This document shows positions 1 to 10,498 of a stretch of 13,852 nucleotides of DNA, piece after piece. A model generated the notes under the pieces. The model was given only the letters and a program-made list of their open reading frames with translations, did not search any database and was not told where the DNA came from. The position numbers and the translations under genes are program-made. Every line of letters starts with the position of its first letter. The first letter of the stretch is position 1. Origin of the DNA: an uncultured Clostridia bacterium (GTDB lineage: Bacteria > Bacillota > Clostridia > Lachnospirales > Anaerotignaceae); contig CAMQRG010000038.1 in assembly GCA_947036475.1 (NCBI GenBank), forward strand, positions 1 to 13,852, given 5' to 3'.

Positions 1-62
1 AGATAAAATATAGTGTAAATTACAATATTATTATGAGCGTATTTTTTAGATGAAAAATTTCT

Positions 63-83
63 TATAATAAATCATACGAGGTG
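63..83 (+). promoter_or_regulatory. Putative -10 box and ribosome binding site of the small RHH gene
   Basis: A TATAAT box lies at 63-68 and a good Shine-Dalgarno sequence, GAGGTG, at 78-83, six bases before the ATG at 90. No convincing -35 box sits 17 bases upstream, so the promoter may be weak or need an activator. A small inverted repeat TGTAA-A-TTACA at 14-24 lies upstream. It could be an operator for the encoded DNA-binding protein, but that is inference. If this -10 is used, the leader is only about 15 nt. Confidence 0.4.
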
Positions 84-89
84 ACAACT

Positions 90-257
90 ATGTTCAAAGT
101 CAAAAAGCAGGAACATATCAATAAAACCTTTCGGATGCCTGTAGAACTGGTTTTTTCCCTGGAGGAACTTGCCGCAAAAAAGGAGGTTTCTCTCAACCAA
201 CTTGTTATACAGTGCTGTGTATATGCACTGGACCATTTGGCAGACGATGACACTTGA
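90..257 (+). CDS. Small ribbon-helix-helix (Arc/CopG-like) DNA-binding protein, 55 aa
   Basis: This short gene encodes 55 residues. Residues 12-17 (KTFRMP region) look like the DNA-contacting beta strand. Residues 18-32 form a first helix, and residues 34-50, beginning SLNQLV, form a second after the short turn EVS; this is the strand-helix-helix order of the Arc/MetJ/CopG fold, which binds DNA as a dimer. The N-terminus is basic (FKVKKQ) and the C-terminus acidic (ADDDT). The start is set by GAGGTG six bases upstream. No toxin gene accompanies it inside the window, though a partner could lie to the left. It converges on rpoC and ends 34 bases before their shared terminator. A transcription factor or plasmid-type antitoxin is the likely role; the target is unknown. 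Confidence 0.7.
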   Translation: MFKVKKQEHINKTFRMPVELVFSLEELAAKKEVSLNQLVIQCCVYALDHLADDDT

Positions 258-291
258 CGTTCCTGCCCTATGCTGTTAAAACTGCGTACAA

Positions 292-331
292 AAAAACGGT
301 GAAAACTCTTTTTTGAGTTTTCACCGTTTTT
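292..331. terminator. Bidirectional intrinsic terminator between the RHH gene and rpoC
   Basis: A 17-bp perfect inverted repeat (5' arm 292-308, 3' arm 315-331) encloses a six-T loop. The GC-containing core is ACGGTGAAAACTC, flanked by an A-run on one side and a T-run on the other, so a U-tract follows the stem in both directions. It lies four bases beyond the rpoC stop codon on the minus strand and 34 bases beyond the small gene on the plus strand. It can therefore end both transcripts. Confidence 0.9.
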
Positions 332-334
332 CTG

Positions 335-3973
<3,639 letters not shown>

Positions 3974-3990
3974 GGGTTTGTTCTCCTTTC

Positions 3991-6900
3991 TTAGTCCTCA
4001 TCTTCGTAAGCGTCTTCGTCCTCCAGGTCAAATTCCCCTTCGTCCAAATCGAAATCGTCGGAAAGCAGGTCGCTGTTGTCTGCTTCCACGCCTTCTTCGT
4101 CGTCAAACAGGAAGTCTACCAGTTCTTCTTCTGCCGTCATCGGGCGGGAAGGCTGATGGAATTCATCGTCCTCCGGCTCATAGCCTGCAATGTTTACATT
4201 CAAATCATCTACATCTTCGATAAATTCCTTGATTTCTACTTCTGTCTGGTCTTCCCGCAGCACGCGGATATCCAGTGCAAGGGACTGCAGTTCTTTCAGC
4301 AGTACCTTAAAGGATTCCGGTACGCCGGGCTCAGGAATATTTTCACCTTTCACAACAGCTTCGTAAGTCTTGACACGGCCGACAATATCGTCGGATTTCA
4401 CCGTCAGGATTTCCTGTAAAGTATATGCCGCGCCGTATGCTTCCAGAGCCCAAACCTCCATTTCACCGAAACGCTGTCCGCCGAACTGGGCCTTGCCGCC
4501 CAGAGGCTGCTGCGTAACAAGCGCATACGGGCCGGTGGAACGTGCGTGAATCTTGTCGTCTACCAGATGGTGCAGCTTGAGGTAGTGCATGAAGCCGATG
4601 GTAACGCGGTTGTCGAAAAATTCGCCCGTACGTCCGTCGCGCAGCTGTACCTTGCCGTCGCGGCTGATAGCTACGCCTTTCCATTCTTCGCGGTGGTCGC
4701 GGTTTTCATAAAGCTCGTCGTAAATATCGCCCTGTAAGAGAGGTTTCCATTTTTCGGAAAATTCCTCCCAGCTTGTATTAACATAATCATTCGCCATTTC
4801 CAGCGTATCCATAATGTCTACTTCGTTCGCGCCGTCAAATACGGGCGTGCTGATTTTCCAGCCCAGAGCCTTCGCCGCCAGCGAAAGGTGGGTTTCCAGA
4901 ACCTGCCCGATATTCATACGGGAAGGGATACCCAGAGGATTCAGTACGATATCCAGAGGGCGGCCGTTCGGCAGGAATGGCATATCCTCCACAGGCAGTA
5001 CGCGGGACACAACACCCTTGTTGCCGTGGCGGCCGGCCATTTTGTCGCCTACGGAGATTTTACGCTTCTGCGCAATATATACACGCACCAGCTGGTTTAC
5101 GCCGGGGCCGACGTCATCGCCGTTTTCCCTTGTGAAAATCTTTACGTCTACAATAATGCCGGATTCGCCATGCGGCACGCGCAGGGACGTATCGCGGACT
5201 TCTCTCGCCTTTTCGCCGAAAATGGCGCGCAGCAGGCGTTCCTCTGCGGTCAGTTCAGTTTCGCCCTTCGGCGTTACCTTGCCCACCAGAATATCATTTG
5301 GCCGTACCTCTGCGCCGATGCGCACGATGCCGCGGTCGTCCAAATCTTTCAAAGCATCTTCGCCCACATTGGGGATATCCCTTGTAATTTCCTCAGGTCC
5401 CAGCTTGGTGTCGCGGGCGTCTGCCTCAAATTCGCTGATATGCACAGAAGTATATACATCTTCCTGTACCAGTTTTTCACTCAAAAGAACAGCGTCCTCG
5501 TAGTTGTAGCCTTCCCACGTCATGAAGCCGATGAGAGGGTTTTTGCCCAGCGCAAGTTCGCCCTTGCAGGTAGATGCGCCGTCGGCAATGATGTCGCCTT
5601 TTTTCACCCTGTCGCCTACGTTTACAATGGGTTTCTGATTCAGGCATGTGCTCTGGTTGCTGCGCTGGTATTTAATCAGCTTATAGCGGTCGCGTCCGGA
5701 ATCATCGTTGCGTACAACAATCTCGTTTGCATATACGCGTTCCACAACGCCGCTGTTCTTCGCGATTACACAGATGCCGGAGTCCTTTGCCGTTTTGTAT
5801 TCCATACCCGTGCCAACGATAGGGGAGTCTGTCACCATCAGCGGCACAGCCTGCCTCTGCATGTTGGAACCCATCAGCGCACGGTTTGCGTCGTCGTTTT
5901 CCAGGAAGGGAATCAGTGCGGTTGCAACAGATACCATCTGTTTGGGGGATACGTCCATCAGCTGAACTTGTGTCCGGTCAACTTCGATGATGTCCTCGCG
6001 GTGGCGGCCCGTAACCTTTTTGTGTACAAAATGGCCCTCCGCGTCCAGCGGTTCGTTTGCCTGTGCAACGTTGTAGTTTTCTTCCTCGTCTGCTGTTACA
6101 TAGATATATTCATTCGTAACTCTTGGTTCGTCGCCCGACTGGTCCACCTTGCGGTAGGGGGATTCGATGAAGCCGTAGTCGTTGATTCTTGCAAATGTTG
6201 CCAGTGTGTTAATCAGGCCGATGTTCGGGCCTTCCGGTGTTTCAATGGGACACATTCTGCCGTAGTGCGAATGGTGTACGTCACGTACTTCAAAGCCTGC
6301 GCGTTCTCTGGAAAGACCGCCGGGGCCGAGCGCGGAAAGCCTGCGCTTATGCGTCAGTTCGGAAAGAGGATTGTTCTGGTCCATAAACTGCGAAAGCTGG
6401 GAGCTGCCGAAGAACTCCTTGATAGCCGCTGTTACGGGGCGCACGTTGATGAGCGCCTGCGGCGTAACAACCGCCAAATCCTGTGTTGTCATTCTCTCAC
6501 GCACCACACGCTCCATTCTGGAAAGGCCGATGCGGAACTGGTTCTGCAAAAGTTCGCCTACGGAACGGATGCGGCGGTTGCCCAGATGGTCGATGTCGTC
6601 TACGTTGCCATAGCCGTAATCCAGATGCATCACATAGCTGATGGACGCGAAAATATCGTCCAGTGTGATGTGCTTGGGTACCAATTCGTGTATATTTTCG
6701 CGGATAGCGGCTTTGATTTCCTCCGCTGTCTGATATTCTTCCAGAATTTTTACCAGCAGGGGATAATAAACGTGTTCCTTCACGCCCAGTTCCTCCGCTG
6801 TCAGGCCGTATTCCTCAATATAGGAATCAATGCAGACTGCACGGTTGGAAAGAATTTTGGCCGCCCGTTCTTTTTCTTCCAGTTCGATAAATACCGCGTC

Positions 6901-7878
6901 TACGCCGGAGTCCTGCACCTTGTCGCAAAGCTCCATTGTCATGATTTCGCCTGCTTCCGCAACGACTTCGCCTGTCAGGGGGTCAATTACGTTTTCTGCA
7001 AGCCTTGCTCCGCGGATGCGGTTGCGCAGAGCCAGTTTTTTGTTGAATTTATAGCGTCCTACCCGCGCAAGGTCGTACCGTTTGGGGTCAAAGAACATGC
7101 CGTTCAGCAGGGAAGCGGAGCTTTCTACTGTGGGCGGTTCGCCGGGACGCAGCTTTTTGTAAATCTCAATCAGGCCTTCTTCATAGGATTTTGAGATATC
7201 CTTGTCGATGGTTGCCAGGATTTTGGGTTCCTCGCCGAAAAGCTCTTTGATTTCCGTATCTGTGCCTACGCCCATCGCGCGGATCAGTACTGTTACGGGC
7301 ACTTTTCTTGTCCGGTCTACGCGTACATAAAATACGTCGTTGGAATCTGTTTCATATTCCAGCCATGCGCCGCGGTTGGGAATCACAGTGGAAGAAAGCA
7401 GTTTTTTGCCTACCTTGTCAAAATCCGACGCATAATAGATACCGGGAGAGCGCACAAGCTGGCTGACGATAACGCGTTCCGCGCCATTGATGATGAAGGT
7501 ACCCGTTTCCGTCATCAGGGGGAAATCACCCATGAAGATTTCCTGTTCCTTCAGTTCGTCCAGTTCTCTGTTGTAAAGCCTTGCCTTTACCTTCAGAGAA
7601 GCCGCATATGTCGCATCGCGTTCCTTACATTCCTCAATGGAGTACTTTGGTTCGGAATCCAGCGAAAAATCAATGAATTCCAAAATCAGGTTGCCGCTGA
7701 AATCTGTGATAGGGGAAATATCCTCGAAAACTTCCTTCAGCCCTTCTTTCAAAAACCACTGGTAACTGTTCTCCTGCACTTCGATCAGGTTGGGCATCGT
7801 CAGGACTTCGTCAATCTTGGAATAACTCATCCTTGTCGTTTCCCCGAAACGGAGCGCTTGAATTCTGTTTTTTTCCAT
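3991..7878 (-). CDS. rpoB: DNA-directed RNA polymerase subunit beta (1295 aa)
   Basis: This is the beta subunit of RNA polymerase. The rifampicin-binding cluster spans about 492-521 and is wild type at Asp500, His510 and Ser515, which match E. coli Asp516, His526 and Ser531; rifamycin sensitivity is predicted. Other landmarks are the CPIETPEGPNIG motif from 543 and the active-site segment SVGDKMAGRHGNKG from 942. The start chosen is the ATG at 7878, preceded by GAGAGGTG and matching the usual N-terminus; the frame stays open to a GTG at 7983 but those 35 residues are not RpoB-like. After about residue 1215 there is a long acidic tail: 30 of the last 60 residues are Asp or Glu, with only one Arg. 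The gene is first in an rpoB-rpoC operon without rplJ or rplL beside it. Confidence 0.99.
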   Translation of the reverse strand: MEKNRIQALRFGETTRMSYSKIDEVLTMPNLIEVQENSYQWFLKEGLKEVFEDISPITDFSGNLILEFIDFSLDSEPKYSIEECKERDATYAASLKVKARLYNRELDELKEQEIFMGDFPLMTETGTFIINGAERVIVSQLVRSPGIYYASDFDKVGKKLLSSTVIPNRGAWLEYETDSNDVFYVRVDRTRKVPVTVLIRAMGVGTDTEIKELFGEEPKILATIDKDISKSYEEGLIEIYKKLRPGEPPTVESSASLLNGMFFDPKRYDLARVGRYKFNKKLALRNRIRGARLAENVIDPLTGEVVAEAGEIMTMELCDKVQDSGVDAVFIELEEKERAAKILSNRAVCIDSYIEEYGLTAEELGVKEHVYYPLLVKILEEYQTAEEIKAAIRENIHELVPKHITLDDIFASISYVMHLDYGYGNVDDIDHLGNRRIRSVGELLQNQFRIGLSRMERVVRERMTTQDLAVVTPQALINVRPVTAAIKEFFGSSQLSQFMDQNNPLSELTHKRRLSALGPGGLSRERAGFEVRDVHHSHYGRMCPIETPEGPNIGLINTLATFARINDYGFIESPYRKVDQSGDEPRVTNEYIYVTADEEENYNVAQANEPLDAEGHFVHKKVTGRHREDIIEVDRTQVQLMDVSPKQMVSVATALIPFLENDDANRALMGSNMQRQAVPLMVTDSPIVGTGMEYKTAKDSGICVIAKNSGVVERVYANEIVVRNDDSGRDRYKLIKYQRSNQSTCLNQKPIVNVGDRVKKGDIIADGASTCKGELALGKNPLIGFMTWEGYNYEDAVLLSEKLVQEDVYTSVHISEFEADARDTKLGPEEITRDIPNVGEDALKDLDDRGIVRIGAEVRPNDILVGKVTPKGETELTAEERLLRAIFGEKAREVRDTSLRVPHGESGIIVDVKIFTRENGDDVGPGVNQLVRVYIAQKRKISVGDKMAGRHGNKGVVSRVLPVEDMPFLPNGRPLDIVLNPLGIPSRMNIGQVLETHLSLAAKALGWKISTPVFDGANEVDIMDTLEMANDYVNTSWEEFSEKWKPLLQGDIYDELYENRDHREEWKGVAISRDGKVQLRDGRTGEFFDNRVTIGFMHYLKLHHLVDDKIHARSTGPYALVTQQPLGGKAQFGGQRFGEMEVWALEAYGAAYTLQEILTVKSDDIVGRVKTYEAVVKGENIPEPGVPESFKVLLKELQSLALDIRVLREDQTEVEIKEFIEDVDDLNVNIAGYEPEDDEFHQPSRPMTAEEELVDFLFDDEEGVEADNSDLLSDDFDLDEGEFDLEDEDAYEDED

Positions 7879-8231
7879 CTTGTCACCTCTCGTAATAATG
7901 GTTTTGCGCCGATATACAGGGCGGCTCCAGTTCTCCGCCCCAAAAAAATTTAGAATTGCCAAAACAACAGTAGACCTTTGCACCAGCTGCCTTTGATCAG
8001 CAGCCGGAACAAAAGCCCGGTCATTCAGGAAATTCTAATTTGATGCGTTGGATAAACCGCAGAAATGCCGCCTATCCTCATATAAAATGAATAAAAAACA
8101 AACCGTTCAGCCAATGTTTCTCGTGCACCTCGCCTAAAAAAAACACCACCCGCCAAAAAACTTATTGAATTTTGTGTTCCCTTATGCTATACTGGCAGAA
8201 ATCATGGGGTGATTTGCATATTCATAATGTG
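7879..8231 (-). ncRNA. Long structured 5' leader of the rpoBC transcript, possible L10-leader-like element
   Basis: The predicted start of rpoBC transcription near 8231 leaves a leader of about 350 nt. On the minus strand its downstream third shows nested pairing: outer stem TTAGAATT (8038-8031) with AATTCTAA (7957-7950), middle stem GACC (8022-8019) with GGTC (7976-7973), and inner hairpin GCTGCT (8004-7999) with GGCAGC (7991-7986) around a seven-base GATCAAA loop. Seven U residues (7948-7942) follow almost directly, as in an attenuator. A further hairpin GGGCGG/CCGCCC (7940-7935 with 7924-7919) sits before the ribosome binding site. The segment AAAGGCAGCTGGTGC resembles what I recall of the ribosomal protein L10 leader of Bacillota, but I could not align it. 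Regulation by attenuation or by L10-L12 binding is inference. No convincing open reading frame is seen in the leader. Confidence 0.5.
8165..8193 (+). promoter_or_regulatory. Candidate sigma-A promoter directed rightward, inside the rpoBC leader
   Basis: TTGAAT at 8165-8170 and TATACT at 8188-8193 are 17 bases apart, and TG at 8185-8186 gives an extended -10. Transcription would begin near 8200 and run over the rpoBC promoter toward queH, giving a leader of about 370 nt. No gene starts soon after it, so it could be a distal queH promoter, an antisense promoter to the rpoBC leader, or a chance match in AT-rich DNA. Confidence 0.45.
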
Positions 8232-8237
8232 TGAGAT

Positions 8238-8266
8238 ATTTTACCATGAGCGGGGTTTTTTGTCAA
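8238..8266 (-). promoter_or_regulatory. Strong sigma-A promoter of the rpoBC operon
   Basis: On the minus strand a perfect TTGACA (-35, 8266-8261) and TAAAAT (-10, 8243-8238) are separated by 17 bases. An A-run lies just upstream, like part of an UP element. Transcription should begin near 8231, about 350 bases before the rpoB start codon. This is the best promoter match upstream of rpoB and suits a highly expressed housekeeping operon. Confidence 0.85.
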
Positions 8267-8497
8267 GCCTTTTTTGTTGGAGTTCTGCGGTTTTCCGTAT
8301 ATTTTTCCTTTCTGTTTTCCATTTTTGCCGCGGCAGCATTTTCTTCTTTCCCATATCTCATTTTCTGCTTCAGGAGTAATTTGTGCAAAATCCTTCCTGT
8401 TTTCCATGAAATTTCATGAAACTTTTTTTCATTCTTCTTTCTGAAAAACTGTATTTTTGTGAATTATTTTTGTTCTTTTTTTCGTACAATCCTCCTC
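8267..8497. other. AT-rich non-coding spacer between rpoBC and queH
   Basis: Together with the rpoBC leader this makes a gap of about 690 bases between rpoB and queH. This part is rich in T on the plus strand, with several C/T tracts. I see no open reading frame with a ribosome binding site, no tRNA, and no recognisable preQ1 riboswitch. The only marked sequence is the palindrome at 8405-8418. Confidence 0.5.
8405..8418. repeat. 14-base perfect palindrome, possible operator
   Basis: CATGAAATTTCATG is a perfect palindrome about 150 bases upstream of the queH start and about 140 bases upstream of the rpoBC -35 box. Such a site could bind a dimeric repressor, or could be chance in AT-rich DNA. 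No second copy is seen in the window. Confidence 0.3.
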
Positions 8498-8536
8498 TTT
8501 ACTTCCTTTGCGTTTCCTGCTACACTTGCTGATAAT
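8498..8536 (+). promoter_or_regulatory. Candidate proximal promoter(s) of queH
   Basis: Two overlapping sigma-A-like pairs have 17-base spacers: TTTACT (8498-8503) with TACACT (8521-8526), and TTGCGT (8508-8513) with GATAAT (8531-8536). Either would start RNA 25-40 bases before the queH start codon, a normal leader length. The first pair is the better -35 match and the second the better -10 match. If either is used, the upstream in-frame start codons at 8508 and 8535 could not be translated from this RNA. Confidence 0.45.
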
Positions 8537-8570
8537 GAAAGAGGGTTTTTACAGAAAAGAGGGAGTACCA

Positions 8571-9233
8571 TTGAAAGAAAACTATTCCATAGTGCTTGAA
8601 AAAACACTGAAAGAAATTACTGCGTCCGGTGTGCACCCGCGCCTGCTTCTGCATAGCTGCTGTGGGCCATGTTCTTCCTATGTACTGGAATATCTCGCGC
8701 CTTTTTTTGATATTACGGTATTCTACTATAATCCGAATATTTCTCCGGAAGCGGAATTTCGGTTCCGCGCGGAGGAACAAAGGCGGCTTCTGGCGGAAAT
8801 GTCTCTGCCTGCGCCGGTTTCCTTCCTTTTGGGAGAATATGAGCCGGAAATTTTTTATGCCATGGCAAAGGGGCGCGAAACAGAGCCGGAAGGAGGGGAG
8901 CGCTGTTTTTCCTGCTATCGTCTGCGTCTTGCGCGCACAGCAAAGGCAGCGGCAGAGGGCGGCTTTGATTATTTTACAACAACGCTTTCCATCAGCCCGC
9001 ATAAAAATGCACAGGTGCTGAATGAAATCGGCGGGGAGCTGGCAGAGGAATACGGCACAGCATATTTGTTTTCTGATTTCAAAAAGAAAAACGGCTATCG
9101 CCGTTCCTGCCAGCTATCTCAGGAATATGGGCTGTACCGTCAGGATTACTGCGGCTGTATTTATTCCAAACAGGAGGCAGAAGCGCGCAAAGCGCGCGCC
9201 CTCTCCGAAGGAGAGGAGGAAAAACATTTATGA
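8571..9233 (+). CDS. queH: Epoxyqueuosine reductase QueH (220 aa)
   Basis: QueH carries out the last step of queuosine synthesis, reducing epoxyqueuosine to queuosine at position 34 of tRNAs with GUN anticodons. It replaces the unrelated cobalamin-dependent QueG. Family marks are the N-terminal LLHSCCGPCSSYVLEYL (Cys30, Cys31, Cys34), FYYNPNISPEAE near 51-62, RCFSCYRLRL (Cys112, Cys115), the TTTLSISPHKN stretch near 136-146, Cys180, and the C-terminal CGC pair (Cys194, Cys196). These cysteines serve the iron-sulfur cluster and redox chemistry. I chose the TTG at 8571 because AGAGGGAG lies a few bases upstream; the frame is open from a TTG at 8508 and an ATG at 8535, both without a good binding site. 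The stop overlaps the next gene's start. No other queuosine gene is in the window, so the cell may make or salvage precursors elsewhere. Confidence 0.93.
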   Translation: MKENYSIVLEKTLKEITASGVHPRLLLHSCCGPCSSYVLEYLAPFFDITVFYYNPNISPEAEFRFRAEEQRRLLAEMSLPAPVSFLLGEYEPEIFYAMAKGRETEPEGGERCFSCYRLRLARTAKAAAEGGFDYFTTTLSISPHKNAQVLNEIGGELAEEYGTAYLFSDFKKKNGYRRSCQLSQEYGLYRQDYCGCIYSKQEAEARKARALSEGEEEKHL

Positions 9234-10102
9234 GCCAGAAAAACAAGGGGGTCTGTTGTATCCTTTTGTCTTCGTTCTTTTTTGCCCTGATGAATCTGTT
9301 TGTAAGGCTATCCGGCGACCTGCCTTCGATTCAGAAAAGTTTTTTTCGTAATTTTGTAGCAATGCTGTTTGCCGCGGCCATATTATGGAAGGAACGCCCT
9401 GAAATCAAGCTGGACAGGACATCAAAAAAATACCTCCTGTATCGCTCTGTATGCGGTACGATTGGTATTCTCTGCAATTTTTATGCCGTTGACCATCTTG
9501 TGCTTGCAGATGCGTCCATGCTGAATAAAATGTCGCCTTTTTTTGCGGTCATATTTGGCATACTGATATTGAAGGAACGCGTGAGTCTGTTTCAGGGCGG
9601 GTGTGTTGTGGCAGCGTTTACGGGCGTGCTGTTTGTTGTGAAACCGACAGGGCTGCATATGGCACTTTTTCCTGCTCTCATCGGGCTGTTGGGCGGTCTT
9701 GGTGCGGGTATTGCGTATACTTATGTGCGTGCGCTGGGCCAGCGGGGAGTGCAAGGGCCGTTTATTGTCTTTTTCTTCTCCGCTTTTTCCTGTGTTGTCA
9801 CGTTGCCATATCTGCTGTTTCAATACACTTCCATGACGCTGACGCAGCTGGGGATACTGCTTCTTGCGGGTCTTGCGGCGGCGGGCGGCCAGTTTACGAT
9901 TACAATGGCTTACTGCTATGCGCCTGCGCGTGAAATTTCCGTTTACGATTATTCACAGATACTCTTTTCCGCACTTCTGGGGTATCTCATTTTTGACCAG
10001 GTTTCAGATGCATTCAGCTGGCTGGGCTATCTGATTATCTGCTCCACAGCCGTTGCGATGTTCCTGCATACCAACAGGAGAGCGCGCAGCCGTACAGGCT
10101 GA
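9230..10102 (+). CDS. EamA/DMT-family transporter (290 aa)
   Basis: This is an integral membrane protein of the drug/metabolite transporter superfamily, made of two EamA repeats of five helices each (roughly residues 6-135 and 147-282). The first helix, CILLSSFFFALMNLFVR, and the end of repeat one (SPFFAVIFGILILKERV, then a glycine-rich helix and VKP) are typical; the matching end of repeat two (SQILFSALLGYLIFDQV) is also typical. The length is normal for the family. The ATG overlaps the queH stop as ATGA, so translation is coupled and the pair is one transcript. The substrate cannot be read from the sequence; known members move amino acids, nucleosides, sugars or metabolites. The linkage to queH raises, as inference only, a queuosine-precursor substrate. 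Confidence 0.9.
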   Translation: MSQKNKGVCCILLSSFFFALMNLFVRLSGDLPSIQKSFFRNFVAMLFAAAILWKERPEIKLDRTSKKYLLYRSVCGTIGILCNFYAVDHLVLADASMLNKMSPFFAVIFGILILKERVSLFQGGCVVAAFTGVLFVVKPTGLHMALFPALIGLLGGLGAGIAYTYVRALGQRGVQGPFIVFFFSAFSCVVTLPYLLFQYTSMTLTQLGILLLAGLAAAGGQFTITMAYCYAPAREISVYDYSQILFSALLGYLIFDQVSDAFSWLGYLIICSTAVAMFLHTNRRARSRTG

Positions 10103-10159
10103 AATATAAAAAAGACAACACAGACTGTCAAAAGCCTAATTTGAATTACCGCGGAAGGG

Positions 10160-10308
10160 TTCGGGAAACAAAGCGTTTCCCGAATGGAATCCGCCGTGCG
10201 GCCGGCAAAAGCCAACGGCTGGCCAACAGCGGCTTCGCCGCTATACGGCAGGACGGGCTTTGCCTGCGGAAGTTTGCTCCGCAAACCGGCTATAAGCCGC
10301 TTGCGGTT
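10160..10308. repeat. Chain of short GC-rich hairpins in a gene-free stretch
   Basis: The roughly 400 bases between the transporter and the next gene hold no credible gene. Between 10160 and 10308 there is a string of inverted repeats: TTCGGGAAAC/GTTTCCCGAA (10160-10169, 10175-10184), GGCC/GGCC (10200-10203, 10221-10224) with an inner GGC/GCC, AGCGGC/GCCGCT (10228-10233, 10237-10242), GTTTGC/GCAAAC (10272-10277, 10281-10286) and a CCGC/GCGG hairpin (10297-10300, 10303-10306). Most loops are 2-5 bases. Clustered hairpins with no coding role suggest a dispersed intergenic repeat, or a structured 3' region of the transporter transcript. Copy number in the genome would decide this. Confidence 0.6.
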
Positions 10309-10396
10309 CCGCACGAGGAAAAGGGCGAGTTTCAAGGCTTTCTGTGTTTTTTCAGAACGCTGACGGAACAAGTCCCTTTATTCCGACAGTTCCACA

Positions 10397-10445
10397 AAAA
10401 AAGGCTTCGTATAGCGGGCTATGCCCGCTATACGAAGCCTTTTTT
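10397..10445. terminator. Perfect 23-bp inverted repeat, bidirectional terminator
   Basis: Two 23-base arms (10397-10419 and 10423-10445) match perfectly around a three-base TAT loop. The GC-rich core GGCTTCGTATAGCGGGC is flanked by A6 and T6, so a U-tract follows the hairpin in both directions. It ends the rightward queH-transporter transcript and the leftward LTA-synthase-like transcript, whose stop codon is about 53 bases away. Confidence 0.92.
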
Positions 10446-10498
10446 GACACATTGAAATAGATGTATGGCCTCCTGCCGCATCTATTGTCCTTTTTTGG

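Noticed and set aside
4888..7194. 768-codon open frame on the plus strand, antisense to rpoB
   Set aside because: It is antisense to an unmistakable rpoB, has no ribosome binding site, and its translation has no recognisable domains. Long antisense frames arise from the codon bias of highly expressed genes.
7879..7983. 35-codon upstream extension of rpoB to a GTG at 7983
   Set aside because: The extra residues are unlike any RpoB N-terminus, and the ATG at 7878 has the proper GAGAGGTG site. The segment is also part of the structured leader.
8200..8570. preQ1 or other riboswitch upstream of queH
   Set aside because: I looked for a compact hairpin with an A-rich tail near the start codon and for other known aptamer cores and saw none; the sequence is mainly pyrimidine tracts.
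10141..10455. 104-codon plus-strand frame (and a 114-codon minus-strand frame) after the transporter
   Set aside because: The plus frame starts at a TTG without a binding site, runs through hairpins and through the terminator; the minus frame overlaps the transporter end. Composition follows the repeats rather than a protein.
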